Source: Harmonia axyridis (lineage: Eukaryota; Arthropoda; Insecta; Coleoptera; Coccinellidae). Taken from it: 64,000 bases of DNA. The notes beneath the pieces were generated by a model. It did not search any database. It saw nothing but the letters and a program-made list of their open reading frames with translations, and was not told the origin of the DNA. Within the stretch, counting starts at the first letter, position 1. Each line of letters opens with the position of its first letter. The translations under genes and the position numbers were made by a program. Below are positions 44,761-55,424 of this stretch, one piece after another. The stretch lies in contig NC_059502.1 in the NCBI RefSeq assembly GCF_914767665.1, forward strand, positions 37,342,812 through 37,406,811. Reading direction: 5' to 3'.

Positions 44761-45716
44761 TGTTTTGATGCCAACATTCGTAGCTCCTTGTCTGACCGGC
44801 GTCTATGGCAGTGGCGTAACATATTTTGATTTATTTGGAAATAATCAATTGGTGCTCAAAAATAGTTTAGAGTGTGATTTATTTATGAAAATTCTTTCGT
44901 AATTAGAAAAGGTCAATGTTTTTTCTCAGTTTTATGATTTAGCCATTGTGAAGTTAGGAAAAAAAAATTTCTGATAATTATTACACATAAATACGGATAA
45001 AATCTTTTTTGCTGTATGAATCTCAATTTAACACTCTAATTATTATTTTCCATTTCTTAAGATGTGAAGGGCAGTCGGAATTCGCAGGAAATCTTTTTTT
45101 CTGTTGCATTTTCTCATATAAAATATTTTTTGTAAATTTCTCAAGAATCTGATTTCACGATTTATTCAATCATGAAAGGCAGGATAGGCTGGTGGATTTC
45201 AATTGACTTTATTCAACTTTTTCAAAACATAATAAACTACTGAAAACTGTTTTTCATGAACAATGATTTACTGAAAATTTGAGTTAAATTGTCTTAGAGC
45301 CCATTTTGTATTTTCAGAAAAAAATATTTGATTAAGCACTAGATTTACTACTGAAATAATAAAAGAAAAATAATAAGGGCAGCCTCTCACAGAGAAGGGA
45401 AATAATATTTTAACTGTTGAGAATTTGTGGAACAGGGGCCAACGCATTTATGTGTAGCGATAACTTTATATGATTAATATATTTTAATTGGTTGGGTTCG
45501 AGTTGAAACATGACAAAATTATGTAGTATTGATACTTTCATAAAATAAATAAAATTACTGACAAAAATCCGATCTTTCTCTAAAACATAAAAATCATTAT
45601 TTGCAATTTCATGTCTTTTTTTCTGCTTTTATTGGTACAATAATATTCTCAGCAAATATATATAAAATCAGAAAATTATCTGAAATGCGAATAAATTAAC
45701 GTAAACGAATACTAGG
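44761..45716. other. No recognisable gene
   Basis: AT-rich DNA upstream of the Gypsy gag. I did not detect its 5' LTR by eye. Confidence 0.3.
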
Positions 45717-45718
45717 TA

Positions 45719-47791
45719 TAGTATATCCAGTCACTTGAACTAGTCTATAAAAACGCTTGGCCAGAGATAATTGCAAAACAGTCATAAACTATAGGCGCAC
45801 ACTTTTCAAACCCTTGAGTTGAAAATAATATTTTTGCGAATGTATGGGACTCAGATGTCGATTCTTTCAGAAAATTTGTGACGTGAGTAGCTTTTGCTGT
45901 TACATCAAAAATTATACTATGTATTTCTACGGTGTTATAATTTGATTATTCTTTATTCTCGACCTGTAATATACTATCAAGGTACGTTATCAACGATGAT
46001 GAACTGATCGTTGCATAGAATTATAAGAGCACGAAAATGTTTGAGATGAATTCGGAGATGTTTTGTCTGAAGATAAGACAAACTAGGGTAGAATAGGTGC
46101 ATGATCTTGAGATCCTTGAATGACATCCAATTTTCTACGTCAAATTAGCAGCTACGTTGCCGAATTGAATTTTATTTCTTCGTTATTGTAAGCCGAAATT
46201 TATGTCCCTCAGTGGAAGCAGAAGGCTAAATGATAATAATGTACAGGCTGATTCACCGCGATGGCCTATTGTTTATGGAAAACTGATAATAATTTTGTGC
46301 TGAAAATTTAAACAATTTCCTTTTATACCGGAAACAGATTACTACTTTCTTATTTCAAACGGCACACCCAGTATATTATTGCATTATCAGATAGCTTGGT
46401 CGATGATAATTTCAGCAATATAATACATATTTATTCCATGAATTATAAACAATATTACATAAACATATTACAAAATCATGTTCAATCATCGGAATAAACA
46501 AAATACCTACCACAGAAGCTCTAGTCAGACTATTACTTGTACGTGGTGTACGTGGTTATACTTGAGTATAAGCTCAATGGTTCATAAGTTGAAGAGATTC
46601 CTATAGATATCTTATGAAAAGTTTTTTGGAAAAATCTATATTTTTTTTATTCATTCAGTCAATTTTACGTTAGATATAAAAAGAGAGGGGTCTCAAGCAA
46701 ATCCTATACTTGAAAAGTTATCGAGGAAAAACTTGAACCAAGGAAAACTGCAATTTCTCATTGAATGGAGTCGTCTATGACTTCCAGAAAACATGAACAG
46801 AAACTAAAAAGTCTAAATTTCATGAATTGTAATAAATTTTTCGTTAAGATGGTTGAAAATCCATAAACCAATAAAATTTTTAATTACGAGTGATTAATGA
46901 CATTTCATGAAATGTCAAATTTAGTCATAGACTACTCCACTCAGTTAGAAGTTGTAGTATTTCCTCAGTTCAAGTTTTTCCTCGATAACTCTTAAACTTT
47001 TCGTATTCAGAATCAAAATAAATATTCAAAGATATATGTAACCTATTATTAAAACTGTCCCGACTGATGGCAGGAAATGGTGAAATATTTCTATTTTCTA
47101 TAAAACACTTGATTGATTTTTCGATCCGGCTACGTAGCTGCTAATTTGACGCCTCAACATCATATGCCTATTCTACAAGATCTCTCAAACCAGTAATAAC
47201 ATTGCTAAAATCAGAAAATGTAATGAAAATTCTGTTGGTTTTTCTCATTTGAATCAATTCTTCCTTCAGTGGAATGAAGATATTTTGGATGCGAAATCAT
47301 TTTCTTCAGAACCCGTCATATATCAATTCCGACTTTGAAAGTAAATGGAGGAATAGATTTGATTGCGAAATATTCATCTTTTTTTTTACATAAGCCATAG
47401 AATTGTGCCAAACATCATAGTCGAAATCATTAAAAGCATCAGTCACACAACGAACTGAAACTACGTAAAAACGCATTTCAATAATACCCCTATGGACCAC
47501 ACTGGTCTATGTGAATTATTAGAAAGTAATTAAGAAGTGGTAGATGCAGCCAATGAGTGTAACGAAAAACGCTCTCAAAGTGGAAAAGGGAATACGAGGG
47601 GATATATTCAGCTAATAAGATACATAAAATCGGGACATTCTTGTTTCCAAGAGGATTTGCTGAATACCGAGGTTTATTTGAGAGTATTGATAGCAATATT
47701 TTCATGAATTCCAAAGAAATTTCAGAAAACTTGGACAACCCTTATATAATTGAAATGTTCAGGCTTCCTCCAAGTGACTTTGGATATACTA
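45719..47791. mobile_element. TA-flanked inverted-repeat DNA element, copy 4 (longest)
   Basis: TAGTATATCC at the left and GGATATACTA at the right are flanked by TA (45717-45718 and 47792-47793). The left repeat lacks three bases (ATCCAGTCACTT). At 2,073 bp it is the longest copy. It contains the blocks of the other copies plus additional sequence around 46420-46700. The minus frame at 47306-47500 corresponds to those at 22722 and 4413. No transposase is recognisable. Confidence 0.85.
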
Positions 47792-47793
47792 TA

Positions 47794-49007
47794 GGTACTG
47801 GATAAAATCTTTGGTTATCTTGAAGTAAATAACAGAATATGATTATTGAATGAATAATTTTTCACAAGTGTATCAACATGCCAAAATTATTCACTCATGC
47901 GCATATGCAGATATGATTTTTTTGTTGTGGTTTTTTTAGGAGGTCAACTCAAAATGTAATAAAAAGGTCGCAAGTAGGTAAGTATTGAAAATGAGGAGAC
48001 TATTACGAAAATTCAATATGAATATTCATTTGTTAGTTCAGTTTCGCCTTTCACATGTTTGGTATGTTTTCAATATTGGTTTTCATCATTTTATCAGGTT
48101 TTTGTGCATTATGATTATATTATGTGTTCATTGTAAGAATTCGATGGTTCTTTTCAGAATATGTGCAGTTAACTGTGAATTTAGAAAATTAAATAAATAT
48201 TTCAGAACTAAGGAATAACTTTGCATCCTTGGACGATATTTACTATCTAGTTCAGAATATAACCTCTTTCTCCTTTGTGATGAAATTACAATATCGTTCC
48301 TTTAAAAAAAAAAATCCCAGAAAACAAGAGGTGCCGAAAAAAATTAAAAACACCTGAATAATGACTCATTATGGTACAATATGAAATTGGTGCAGAAGTT
48401 TTGTGAATGCAATGTAAGACACAATCAATATGAAATCAACACAGTTACAACGCTGTATTTTGAAAAAAGGGTTGGGATTATTGAATATACCTAGTCATTT
48501 AAATTGTACTACATTGAAAATTTCATGTAAATTGAATGAGCTATATCGAAATTAAAGTAGAATCGATCGAATCGGTTCAGTAGAGTCTCAATTGGGGACC
48601 CAGACCAAACTTTGTTTCGAAACTATCTTGACTAGTGTGATCTCCTAAAATCTGAAGTTCGCCTCAGAAATTAACCTGTAGATCTACGGGCTCAATAGTA
48701 ATTATTCTTGAACTTTTACATGATATAATAAAATATCAACAGAACTGAAAATCAGAGGGGAATTAGAATTCAATTTTCATTATCTAACGAATTCATTATG
48801 CTATTCATTTCCAGGTTATCTGCATATAGCATGGCAAATCGAGAAAATTTCCAACGTTCTATCTTCTAATAATTCATTATATTAATTGAACATCCCTTTG
48901 AGTAAAATACACCCACCTTTTGAACATATCAGTTCATCAGTGGTGTTTAATTATATCGAGACTTTGTTTGAGGCACTGTCATGCTACATTGTACATTCAT
49001 GTTTCAG
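47794..49007. other. Intergenic or intronic, no recognisable gene
   Basis: AT-rich DNA that ends in the splice acceptor of the ZIP exon. I looked for an upstream ZIP exon and found none. Confidence 0.35.
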
Positions 49008-49266
49008 ATATGGATTCTATAACGCCATATTTCATTCCTTCGGTGCTGGCGTGATGCTGTGTACGTGCCTTATACATTTAGTAACTAGTGTACATTCCGC
49101 TATCTCGAATGAAATCGAAGGAGACGTAGCGGCAAGCAGCCAATATTCTCAGTTCCTCATATGCTCTGGGTTCTTCATGATATACTTCCTAGAGGAACTC
49201 GGACAGTGGATCATCGCTAAAGTTCCTGCGAAACCTTTCGTTTCCAATCCGGAATATTCAGCGTCT
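49008..49266 (+). CDS. ZIP (SLC39-like) zinc transporter, single internal exon
   Basis: A 259-nt open exon lies between the acceptor CATGTTTCAG and the donor TCT|GTAAGT. Its frame reads FHSFGAGVMLCTCLIHLVTS, a transmembrane segment with the ZIP pattern F..G......C..H. A polar loop follows, then a second hydrophobic segment (FLICSGFFMIYFLEELGQWI) that matches the next ZIP helix (GFF....LEE). ZIP proteins move zinc into the cytoplasm. No HS..EG helix is found downstream to 50.3 kb, so the next exon is far away or lost. This is the only convincing host coding sequence in the window. A retained gene fragment is also possible. Confidence 0.75.
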
Positions 49267-50323
49267 GTAAGTATTTTTCAGCAAAATGTTATGTACGCAT
49301 CACATATCATTTAAGGTTGTGATAACCCTCACCAAATCAGGAAATATAATGTCCGCCGGAATAAGGTGTATTAGTGCACAATTATGGCGGAGGATTCAAA
49401 TATAGTTGACTCTCGTCAACTCTAGCCTAGTTGGCTTGAAATCTTCAATAACTCGAATTAATTACAATCCCTTTGAAAATGACCATGCATAACTCGTAAT
49501 CAAATTATGTCGAAGACACATAAAAATTACCTCTATACCTGGAAGTCGGTATTCAATTCGAATATTTAATGATGGGTATTTCATCCGATTGTTTGCATCG
49601 AAAATTTAATTAACAAACTCGATTCAAATAGTTGCAAGTAGAATATTATCGACTTTTTCATTAGTAAAATTATATGTTCCAACATTGAAATGTACACCTT
49701 TTTCATTATATTCGCTAAAGTTTGATGTATTAGGTATAAAGTCTTAATGGTTTAGTTTTGCAAAGGCTTCAGGAAATATATCATTTGTTTAATGTTTTTT
49801 TTTTATCCCTGCTCTCCTAGGCCTTTATGAGACCTTTCAGAATATTATAGCTTGTGCAAAATACTTATTTTGAGCTTTCACTCTCTATTTTTGAAACCAG
49901 TTTAAAAAATTTGATCGAAAAAAGAGTACCTATATTTCAAGAGAATCCAATTGGCGTTCATTTCATTGTAAAGAGAAATGTATTCCATTAAAGATTGGAA
50001 ACAATATCAGCTTAATAGCTGCCACAGTTGCAACATGAAATTGTCTATGACCAATTTGCACATTTGCGACTGCCTTACGATTTGGGTACATTTTTAAAGT
50101 CTTGAATCGATTGCGTAGCATTGACATAGACTTTATAGATAAGTCATGTGACCACAAAGGGAAAACTCTTAAAGTGTTAAATCATAAGATATCGGTCGCC
50201 TATAGTGATCACCTCTTCGAGAACACGGCCAGGAAACTCACCCTACAAAATTGCGATTGATTCGATGTTTGTATGGACGTAGCGCCGCCGCGCCGTCTTG
50301 TTGAAAATACACGTTAAGACCCC
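49267..50323. other. Presumed intron or intergenic, nothing recognised
   Basis: The stretch begins at the donor site of the ZIP exon. It is AT-rich and has no further ZIP exon that I can identify. Confidence 0.35.
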
Positions 50324-50523
50324 GTTCACATGATAAGCAATCAACGCGCGTTTACAAGTACATAAATTTTCATCGAAGCGTACACATGCCAACGCGCGTT
50401 TTTATGGAGCGCGCGTTGAACGCTGTTCCAGCGCTCGACCGTTGTGAGATTGCACGATCTGATAGGTGCCAGAGACGTATTTACGTATTTTTCTTCGATC
50501 CATTCGGTCAGAAATAGTTCAAA
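50324..50523 (+). repeat. GC-rich subterminal repeats of a Harbinger-like element
   Basis: The words GTTCACATGATAAGCAATCA, AACGCGCGTT (twice), CACATGCCAACGCGCGTT and GCGCGCGTTGAACGC form direct and inverted repeats unlike the AT-rich surroundings. They stand immediately upstream of a MADF-like start. This is typical of the end of a PIF/Harbinger transposon, but I could not find the partner end. Confidence 0.5.
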
Positions 50524-50947
50524 ATGGAAACGGACGCTCCTAATACTGAATTATTCATAGATGAAATTGAGAATTGTCCTGTAATATGGTATAGTATATC
50601 CATAGTCACTTGGAGAAAGCTAAATATTTCTATTATACAAGGGTTTTGCAAATTTCCAGAAATTCCTTTGGGGCCAGTGAATTTATTGCCTAACAATACT
50701 TTCAAATAAACCCCGGTATTTAGAATATCGCGGTATCTACTTATAAGGGACATCTATGGCCAAGCGATTGAATGGACTAGTTCAAGTGACTTTGGATATA
50801 CTATACATGACTAACCGGCGTGAACTTGGCAGCCACTTTTCAGCAGTCGAATTCGATCCAGCAGCCAAACGACCAGTGGCGTCGGTAGAATTTAAAACTA
50901 ACGAATCTATCTGTTTTTGGGGTGCAACGCAAGCATTTGCTTTTTGA
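50524..50947 (+). pseudogene. MADF-like short frame, split by a 212-bp insertion
   Basis: The ATG at 50524 gives TELFIDEIENCPVIW, which resembles the start of a MADF DNA-binding domain (FI..I...P.IW), the second protein of Harbinger elements. The TA-flanked element at 50592-50803 interrupts it. With that element and one TA removed, the frame continues to TGA at 50945-50947. The downstream residues do not look like MADF, so the gene is truncated or rearranged. Confidence 0.4.
50592..50803. mobile_element. TA-flanked inverted-repeat DNA element, copy 5 (212-bp derivative)
   Basis: TAGTATATCC at the left and CAAGTGACTTTGGATATACT at the right are flanked by TA (50590-50591 and 50804-50805). Only about 120 bp from one end (through AAATAAACCCCGGTATTTAG) and about 60 bp from the other remain, so it is an internally deleted miniature of the family. 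Confidence 0.88.
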
Positions 50948-51794
50948 GTTCACTTGAACAACTTCAGTCAAGTTTTTATGACATTTCAATACACAAAATA
51001 ATATTATAGATGAACTTGAATTATGCTGATCAATGAAACGACGAGGTATATACAAGTATTCTCACGAATGAGACCTTGAAAAATGTTTAGCCAAGTTGAT
51101 ATTTGGAATACTAAGGTCGAGTTGTACGAAACAACGTTCATCTGTAGATCAACAGAACTGCTAGTTATTGGTGATGTCAGTTCAAAAGAACGGGCGTTGT
51201 TCCAACTCATATTGACTGTGGTTCAACTGAACGGCGATTTCTAGTGACATTTCTTGGCAGTATCTTGGCAGTTGGTCTGACTGTTACGAAAATTGACAGA
51301 TTACGAAATATGAATTTGAATCATACGTTTGGAATGTTGAAAAACTTCATAATTACGCATTAAATTCGTGAATTATGTCTGCCGAAATTGATTAACAACA
51401 GAGTTAAGGGAAATTGCGAATAATGCCGCACAACAATTCACTTAATCCAAATCATATTATATTGATAATTTATGTGTTGAATTTTGATAGGATTGGAAGT
51501 CTGTGACAACCACAAAACGAAAAATATAATTGAAAACAATGCTGTAATGAGTCCATTAGAGCACTGTTTTTGGAACTGTAATGAACTCATTACGATACTG
51601 AAATAGAAAAGATAACTTCTTTGCTTGTCATAAAAAACTTGGTTAGGTTAGGATAATATAAACGTTGTCATGAACATATGGAGGGTTCTAAAATATTAGC
51701 AAGAACCACAAACTTCACTGCAAGAGAATAAAATGTGTTGTTAAGTTTGGTGAAGAAATATAAGGAATTAATCGAAACTAAGAGAACAGATAAA
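50948..51794. other. No recognisable gene
   Basis: AT-rich sequence. Around 51119-51235 are GTTCAACTGAAC and GACTGTGGTTCAAC words that reappear, inverted, at 53740-53880, so both may be ends of one larger or two related elements. Confidence 0.35.
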
Positions 51795-51938
51795 AACACT
51801 TACAAAATAAAAGTTGATTCCACTTTGTAAAATGATTTGAGCGTTCTCTGTACGTCTGCATCAATCTCGGATTATGTATGTTATCAATTAGCTCCAGAAA
51901 ATCTTCATGATCAGTTAATTCTTTCAAAAAATCCATTT
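51795..51938 (-). pseudogene. Harbinger transposase first exon (fragment)
   Basis: The minus strand from 51938 reads MDFLKELTDHEDFLELIDNI and then a basic RERSNHFTKWNQLLF-type end just before TTTTGTAAGT, a splice donor. This resembles the N-terminus of PIF/Harbinger transposases (ELID...R.K..Y..R.N.F). No DDE exon was found. Together with the MADF-like start it points to a Harbinger element largely lost by deletion. Confidence 0.45.
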
Positions 51939-52002
51939 TATATAATATATAAATATGAATAACTTATGATTAATATACCAATAATGTCAAAAATAGTATA
52001 TT

Positions 52003-52118
52003 ATATACCGCGGGACTGAAGTAGTACATTTAATCCTGAAGGTAAAGTTTATGACCCGACCGCAGGGAGGGCCATAATTTACCTGAAGGATTAAATGTAC
52101 TTCAGTCGCAAGGTATAT
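52003..52118. repeat. Palindrome upstream of the tyrosine recombinase
   Basis: The arms mirror each other imperfectly from ATATACC to GGTATAT. They include a perfect 15-bp pair, AGTACATTTAATCCT (52023-52037) and AGGATTAAATGTACT (52087-52101), and a further GAAGGTAAA / TTTACCTGA pair. The loop is GC-rich (GACCCGACCGCAGGGAGGGCC). Confidence 0.85.
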
Positions 52119-52125
52119 ACGATAC

Positions 52126-52140
52126 TTTTCGTACTTCCGG
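52126..52140 (+). repeat. 15-bp repeat, left partner of an inverted pair
   Basis: TTTTCGTACTTCCGG is the exact reverse complement of 53652-53666. The two bracket the recombinase gene. Confidence 0.85.
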
Positions 52141-52320
52141 TATGATTTTATTAATTATTTCAATAATTTCAATCAGTTTTTTCTCTCTTCAACTCATTTA
52201 ATAAACTGTCTTTAAAATAAGTTACCATAGTAACATTGCGTTGTGACAATTATAATTTAGAAACATTGTCATTACTAGTGTCATTGTAAAGAAACATTGT
52301 TATTGATAATAATTGGTATC

Positions 52321-53509
52321 ATGAGTGAAGAAGGTGTATCTGATATTGATAAAAGAGCAGCCGAAGTAGGTGAAGAATTGTTACCACCGAAATCTAGAAA
52401 ACTATACGAGCAGCAGTACGATGCTTTTAAAAAGTGGTGCCGCTTAAAAAATGTGAGACAACCTACTGAAAATGCGCTGTTAGTCTACTTCAATGATAAA
52501 TCAAAAGCGGTTTGTGCCTCAACTCTCTGGGCACATTACTCAATGCTGAAATTGGTTATTAACATTAGAGAAGATATTGATATAAGTAAATTTCCAAAAT
52601 TATTAGCTTTTTTGAAGAGAAGAAATGAGGGATTTAAGCCAAAGAAGTCAAGAATTCTCACGTCTGAGCAGGTAGATCAGTTCTTACAGGAGGCTCCGGA
52701 TGATAAATATTTAATGCTTAAGGTAAATTTGGAAATTTGTTTATATTCAGAAATTTTAAGAAATCAATTTTTTTGTAGGTTGCACTTATTTTGGGCGTTG
52801 CGGGAGCTTGTCGTGGAAAAGAGTTGGTTGATTTAGAAATCGACGATGTGAGAGATTTGGGCGATTCCTTCCTAATTGCGATTAGAAACACCAAAAATAA
52901 AATTGACCGAAATTTTGTGATCAAAAATTCAGAAAACAGTTCCATCAGTTTTGTGGCGATACATATTTCGAAAATATGTGGCATTGCGAAAGACAGGGAC
53001 ACCTCATTCAAAATTTTTTGTTCAATACATCAACAAAGAATGTACAACGCGAGTAGTAGGAAAAAAAAAATTTTGGTACATTTCCACGGCAAATAGCAGC
53101 CGTCTTGAAATTAGAAAATGCGACGTCTTATACGGGACATTGTTTTAGACGCACATCTGCGTCTTTGTTAGCTGATTCGGGAGCAACAATAGACGTGCTG
53201 AAGAGACATGGAGGATGGAAATCCTCCAACGTGGCCGAGGGATATATTGAATCGTCTATTAAAAATAAACAAAAAATTTCAGATAAAATATTTGGTCAAG
53301 TCGCCGATTCGTCCACTATAGTTATGTCACAGTCCTCATTCTCGCTTCATGTTTCCGCAGGATCTTCGAAACAAACACCAGTTCAATATGAAAAGGACCT
53401 ATCTGTTACTCGTCAGTTACCTGGTGCATTAACCCAGGAAAGACTGGTCAATATGACGAACTGTCACAATATTAATTTGAATATTAATGTTAATTACCAT
53501 TCTAATTAA
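52321..53509 (+). pseudogene. Tyrosine recombinase (Crypton-like), one intron, two frameshifts
   Basis: The ATG at 52321 (MSEEGVSDIDKRAAEVG) opens a core-binding domain (LYEQQYDAFKKWC, STLWAHYSMLKL). A 56-nt GT..AG intron (52723-52778) is followed by the catalytic domain. Its features are the first arginine in GACRGKELVDL, a lysine region (AIRNTKNK), YTGHCFRRTSASLL with the H..R pair near 53130, and the tyrosine in VAEGYIESS near 53250. All hallmark residues of the R-K-H-R-Y set appear present. Frameshifts near 52950 and in a ten-A run near 53060 break the frame; the latter could be an assembly error. Such proteins cut and rejoin DNA through a tyrosine-DNA bond. The TIR-like pair, palindrome and dyad around it suggest it is the enzyme of a mobile element. 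Subfamily not certain. Confidence 0.85.
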
Positions 53510-53580
53510 TTATATTTTTCAATAAAATATCCCTTAAATACGTTTGTTTGTGATTTAATCGTTCCGGGAGTTTCGTCAAT

Positions 53581-53603
53581 ATTTAATCCCGGAGGGATTA
53601 AAT
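53581..53603. repeat. Perfect dyad downstream of the recombinase
   Basis: ATTTAATCC and GGATTAAAT are separated by 5 bp (CGGAG). The right arm extended (GGATTAAATGT, 53595-53605) is a direct repeat of 52088-52098 in the upstream palindrome. A short-spacer dyad is the form of a recombinase core site. Confidence 0.8.
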
Positions 53604-53648
53604 GTGACACTTTAGTACCTGTCACAAGGGAGTGAAGTTGTCACTTCA
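53604..53648. repeat. Small hairpins next to the dyad
   Basis: GTGAC / GTCAC (53604-53608, 53621-53625) and TGAAGT / ACTTCA (53633-53638, 53643-53648) follow the dyad. Confidence 0.55.
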
Positions 53649-53651
53649 AGC

Positions 53652-53666
53652 CCGGAAGTACGAAAA
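53652..53666 (-). repeat. 15-bp repeat, right partner of the inverted pair
   Basis: CCGGAAGTACGAAAA is the exact complement of 52126-52140, and similarity continues into a TATATA stretch on both sides. Confidence 0.85.
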
Positions 53667-53890
53667 ATATATAAATGTCAATAAAATGAAGCATCAAGCT
53701 TTGAACAGTCAACATAGATAAGTAGACAGTAGTAGACAGTCAACCGAACTGAACTGGCTTTGAACCGACAAGGTATCAGCGTTCAACTGATCTTGGTTTT
53801 GAACTGTCGATCAACAGTGAACGAGGTTGGTACAACGTAATTTTGTCATTGAACCACAGTCAACGTTGAACTGTTGGTGAACTTGGAATG
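53667..53890. other. GTTGAAC/GTTCAAC-rich region, no gene
   Basis: The stretch is rich in short inverted words (GTTCAACTGATC, GATCAACAGTG, CAACGTTGAACTG). It is partly mirrored at 51119-51235. Confidence 0.4.
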
Positions 53891-53892
53891 TA

Positions 53893-54824
53893 CCGGGTTT
53901 TTCACACTAATTTGACCCCCCCTTTAACTTTGTTACTGAAAGAGGTACAAAGAAATGTTTTCTACAAAAGCTTCACGAAATCGAATAGTGTTTTTTGAAA
54001 TGATTTCAAGAAACGAAATATATACAGAGTGGGCAATATATTGATTGCAACATCATTGTTGTTGTTGTTGTTGTTGTTAGCTCTTTTTCCCCTGATTTCG
54101 GATATATAACATATGTTTGGCCTATCTCTCTTTTTCTGAGTACCACAGAGTTTCAAATTTTAAGAACCACCTGGCAAGCTAAGTAATCAGTTTTCAAGTG
54201 GAAGGCTGCGATAATTCAAAATGCTCTTTTTTGAGTTATCTCGTTGTCAACGATATATAACATACGTTTGTAATTGAATGAAAATATTCATCGAATATGC
54301 ACTACAGCACCGGAAAAATTTGAAATATTTTCACTTTATGTGAAGAACAATAAAAGTAAGAAAGCTACAAGGAGAGAATATATGAAGTTGCATCCAAATC
54401 ATCGATTTCCAATTTATAGTGGAAAACGTATGTCATATCGTTGCCAACGAGATAACTCAAAAAATGGCATTTTGAGTATACGCAGCCTACCACTTGAGAA
54501 CTGATTACTGAATATGCTAGGTGGTTCTTAAAATTTGAAACTCTGTGGTACTCAGAATAAAAGAGATAGGCCAAATAATAATATATAGTAATATATCCGA
54601 AATCAGGGGAAAAAGAGCTAGTCAGAAATAGCAAAATGTACAGGGTGTTCCATTTGAAAAAATGAAGTTGCAATCAACATGTTGCCCACTCTGTATATAT
54701 TTCGTTTCGTGAAAGCCTTTCAAAAAACACAAGTCGATTTCATGAAACTTTTGTAGAAAATATTTTTTTGTACCTCTTTTAGTAACAAAGTGAAAGGGGG
54801 GTCAAATTGTGGTGAAAAACCCAG
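53893..54824. mobile_element. Foldback DNA element (932 bp) with about 380-400-bp arms
   Basis: The ends are CCGGGTTTTTCACACTAATT at the left and the complement of CTGGGTTTTTCACCACAATT at the right, flanked by TA (53891-53892 and 54825-54826). The arms (53893-54271 and 54423-54824) pair almost throughout. The left arm has a GTT microsatellite that the right lacks. The core of about 150 bp lies in an open frame (54274-54504) with YVKNNKSKKATRREYMKLHP, which resembles the helix-turn-helix start of mariner-like (DUF4817) transposases. TA duplication supports a Tc1/mariner relation. Confidence 0.8.
54057..54079. repeat. GTT microsatellite
   Basis: Eight GTT units in the left arm of the foldback element, absent from the right arm. 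Confidence 0.85.
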
Positions 54825-54849
54825 TACAACTGGCCCTTACTTTTCATAG

Positions 54850-55422
54850 AACAGAATAACATATCCGAAGCACATTGATTTGCAGGCCGTCTAAGGGGCA
54901 GTCGACACTTGTGAATTTTTCGAAAGTTTTGGGAATGACCCTGTCAAAAATGTTTGGCCAAGTTAATATTTAGAAATATAACTCCTAAATAGCTACAGAA
55001 GCACATTGATTTGCAGGCCGTCTAAGGGGTAGTTTACAATTGTGAAACTTTCGACATTTTTGAGAATAACCCTGTCAAAAATGTTCAGCCAATTTCATAT
55101 TTGGTATTATTACTCTCAAATAGCTACAGAATAACATATCCGAAGGATATTGACTTGCAGGCCGTCTAAGGAGTAGTTTAGATTTGTGAATTTTTCAAAA
55201 TTTTTGGGAATGACCCTGTCAAAAATGTTGAGTCAAGTTCATATTCGGTATTATTACTCGCAAATTGCCACAGAATAACATATCCGAAGCACATTGATCT
55301 GCAGACCGTCAAAGGGGTAGTTTACATTTGTGAATTTTTCGAAATTATTGTGAATGAACCTGTCAAAAATGTGGAGCCTAAATCATATTTAGTATAATTA
55401 CTCCTAAATAGCTACAAAATAA
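54850..55422 (+). repeat. Four tandem units of about 130-145 bp
   Basis: The anchors CACATTGATTTGCAGGCCGT and variants start near 54871, 55002, 55145 and 55290. Each unit also has GGAATGACCCTGTCAAAAAT and an ACTCCTAAATAGCTACAGAA word. The array stops exactly at the start of the next transposon. Confidence 0.85.
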
Positions 55423-55424
55423 TA

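Noticed and set aside
54850..55422. Evenly spaced repeats that might suggest a CRISPR-like array
   Set aside because: Units are 131-145 bp with similarity along their whole length and no constant short repeat with unique spacers. The context is eukaryotic transposons.
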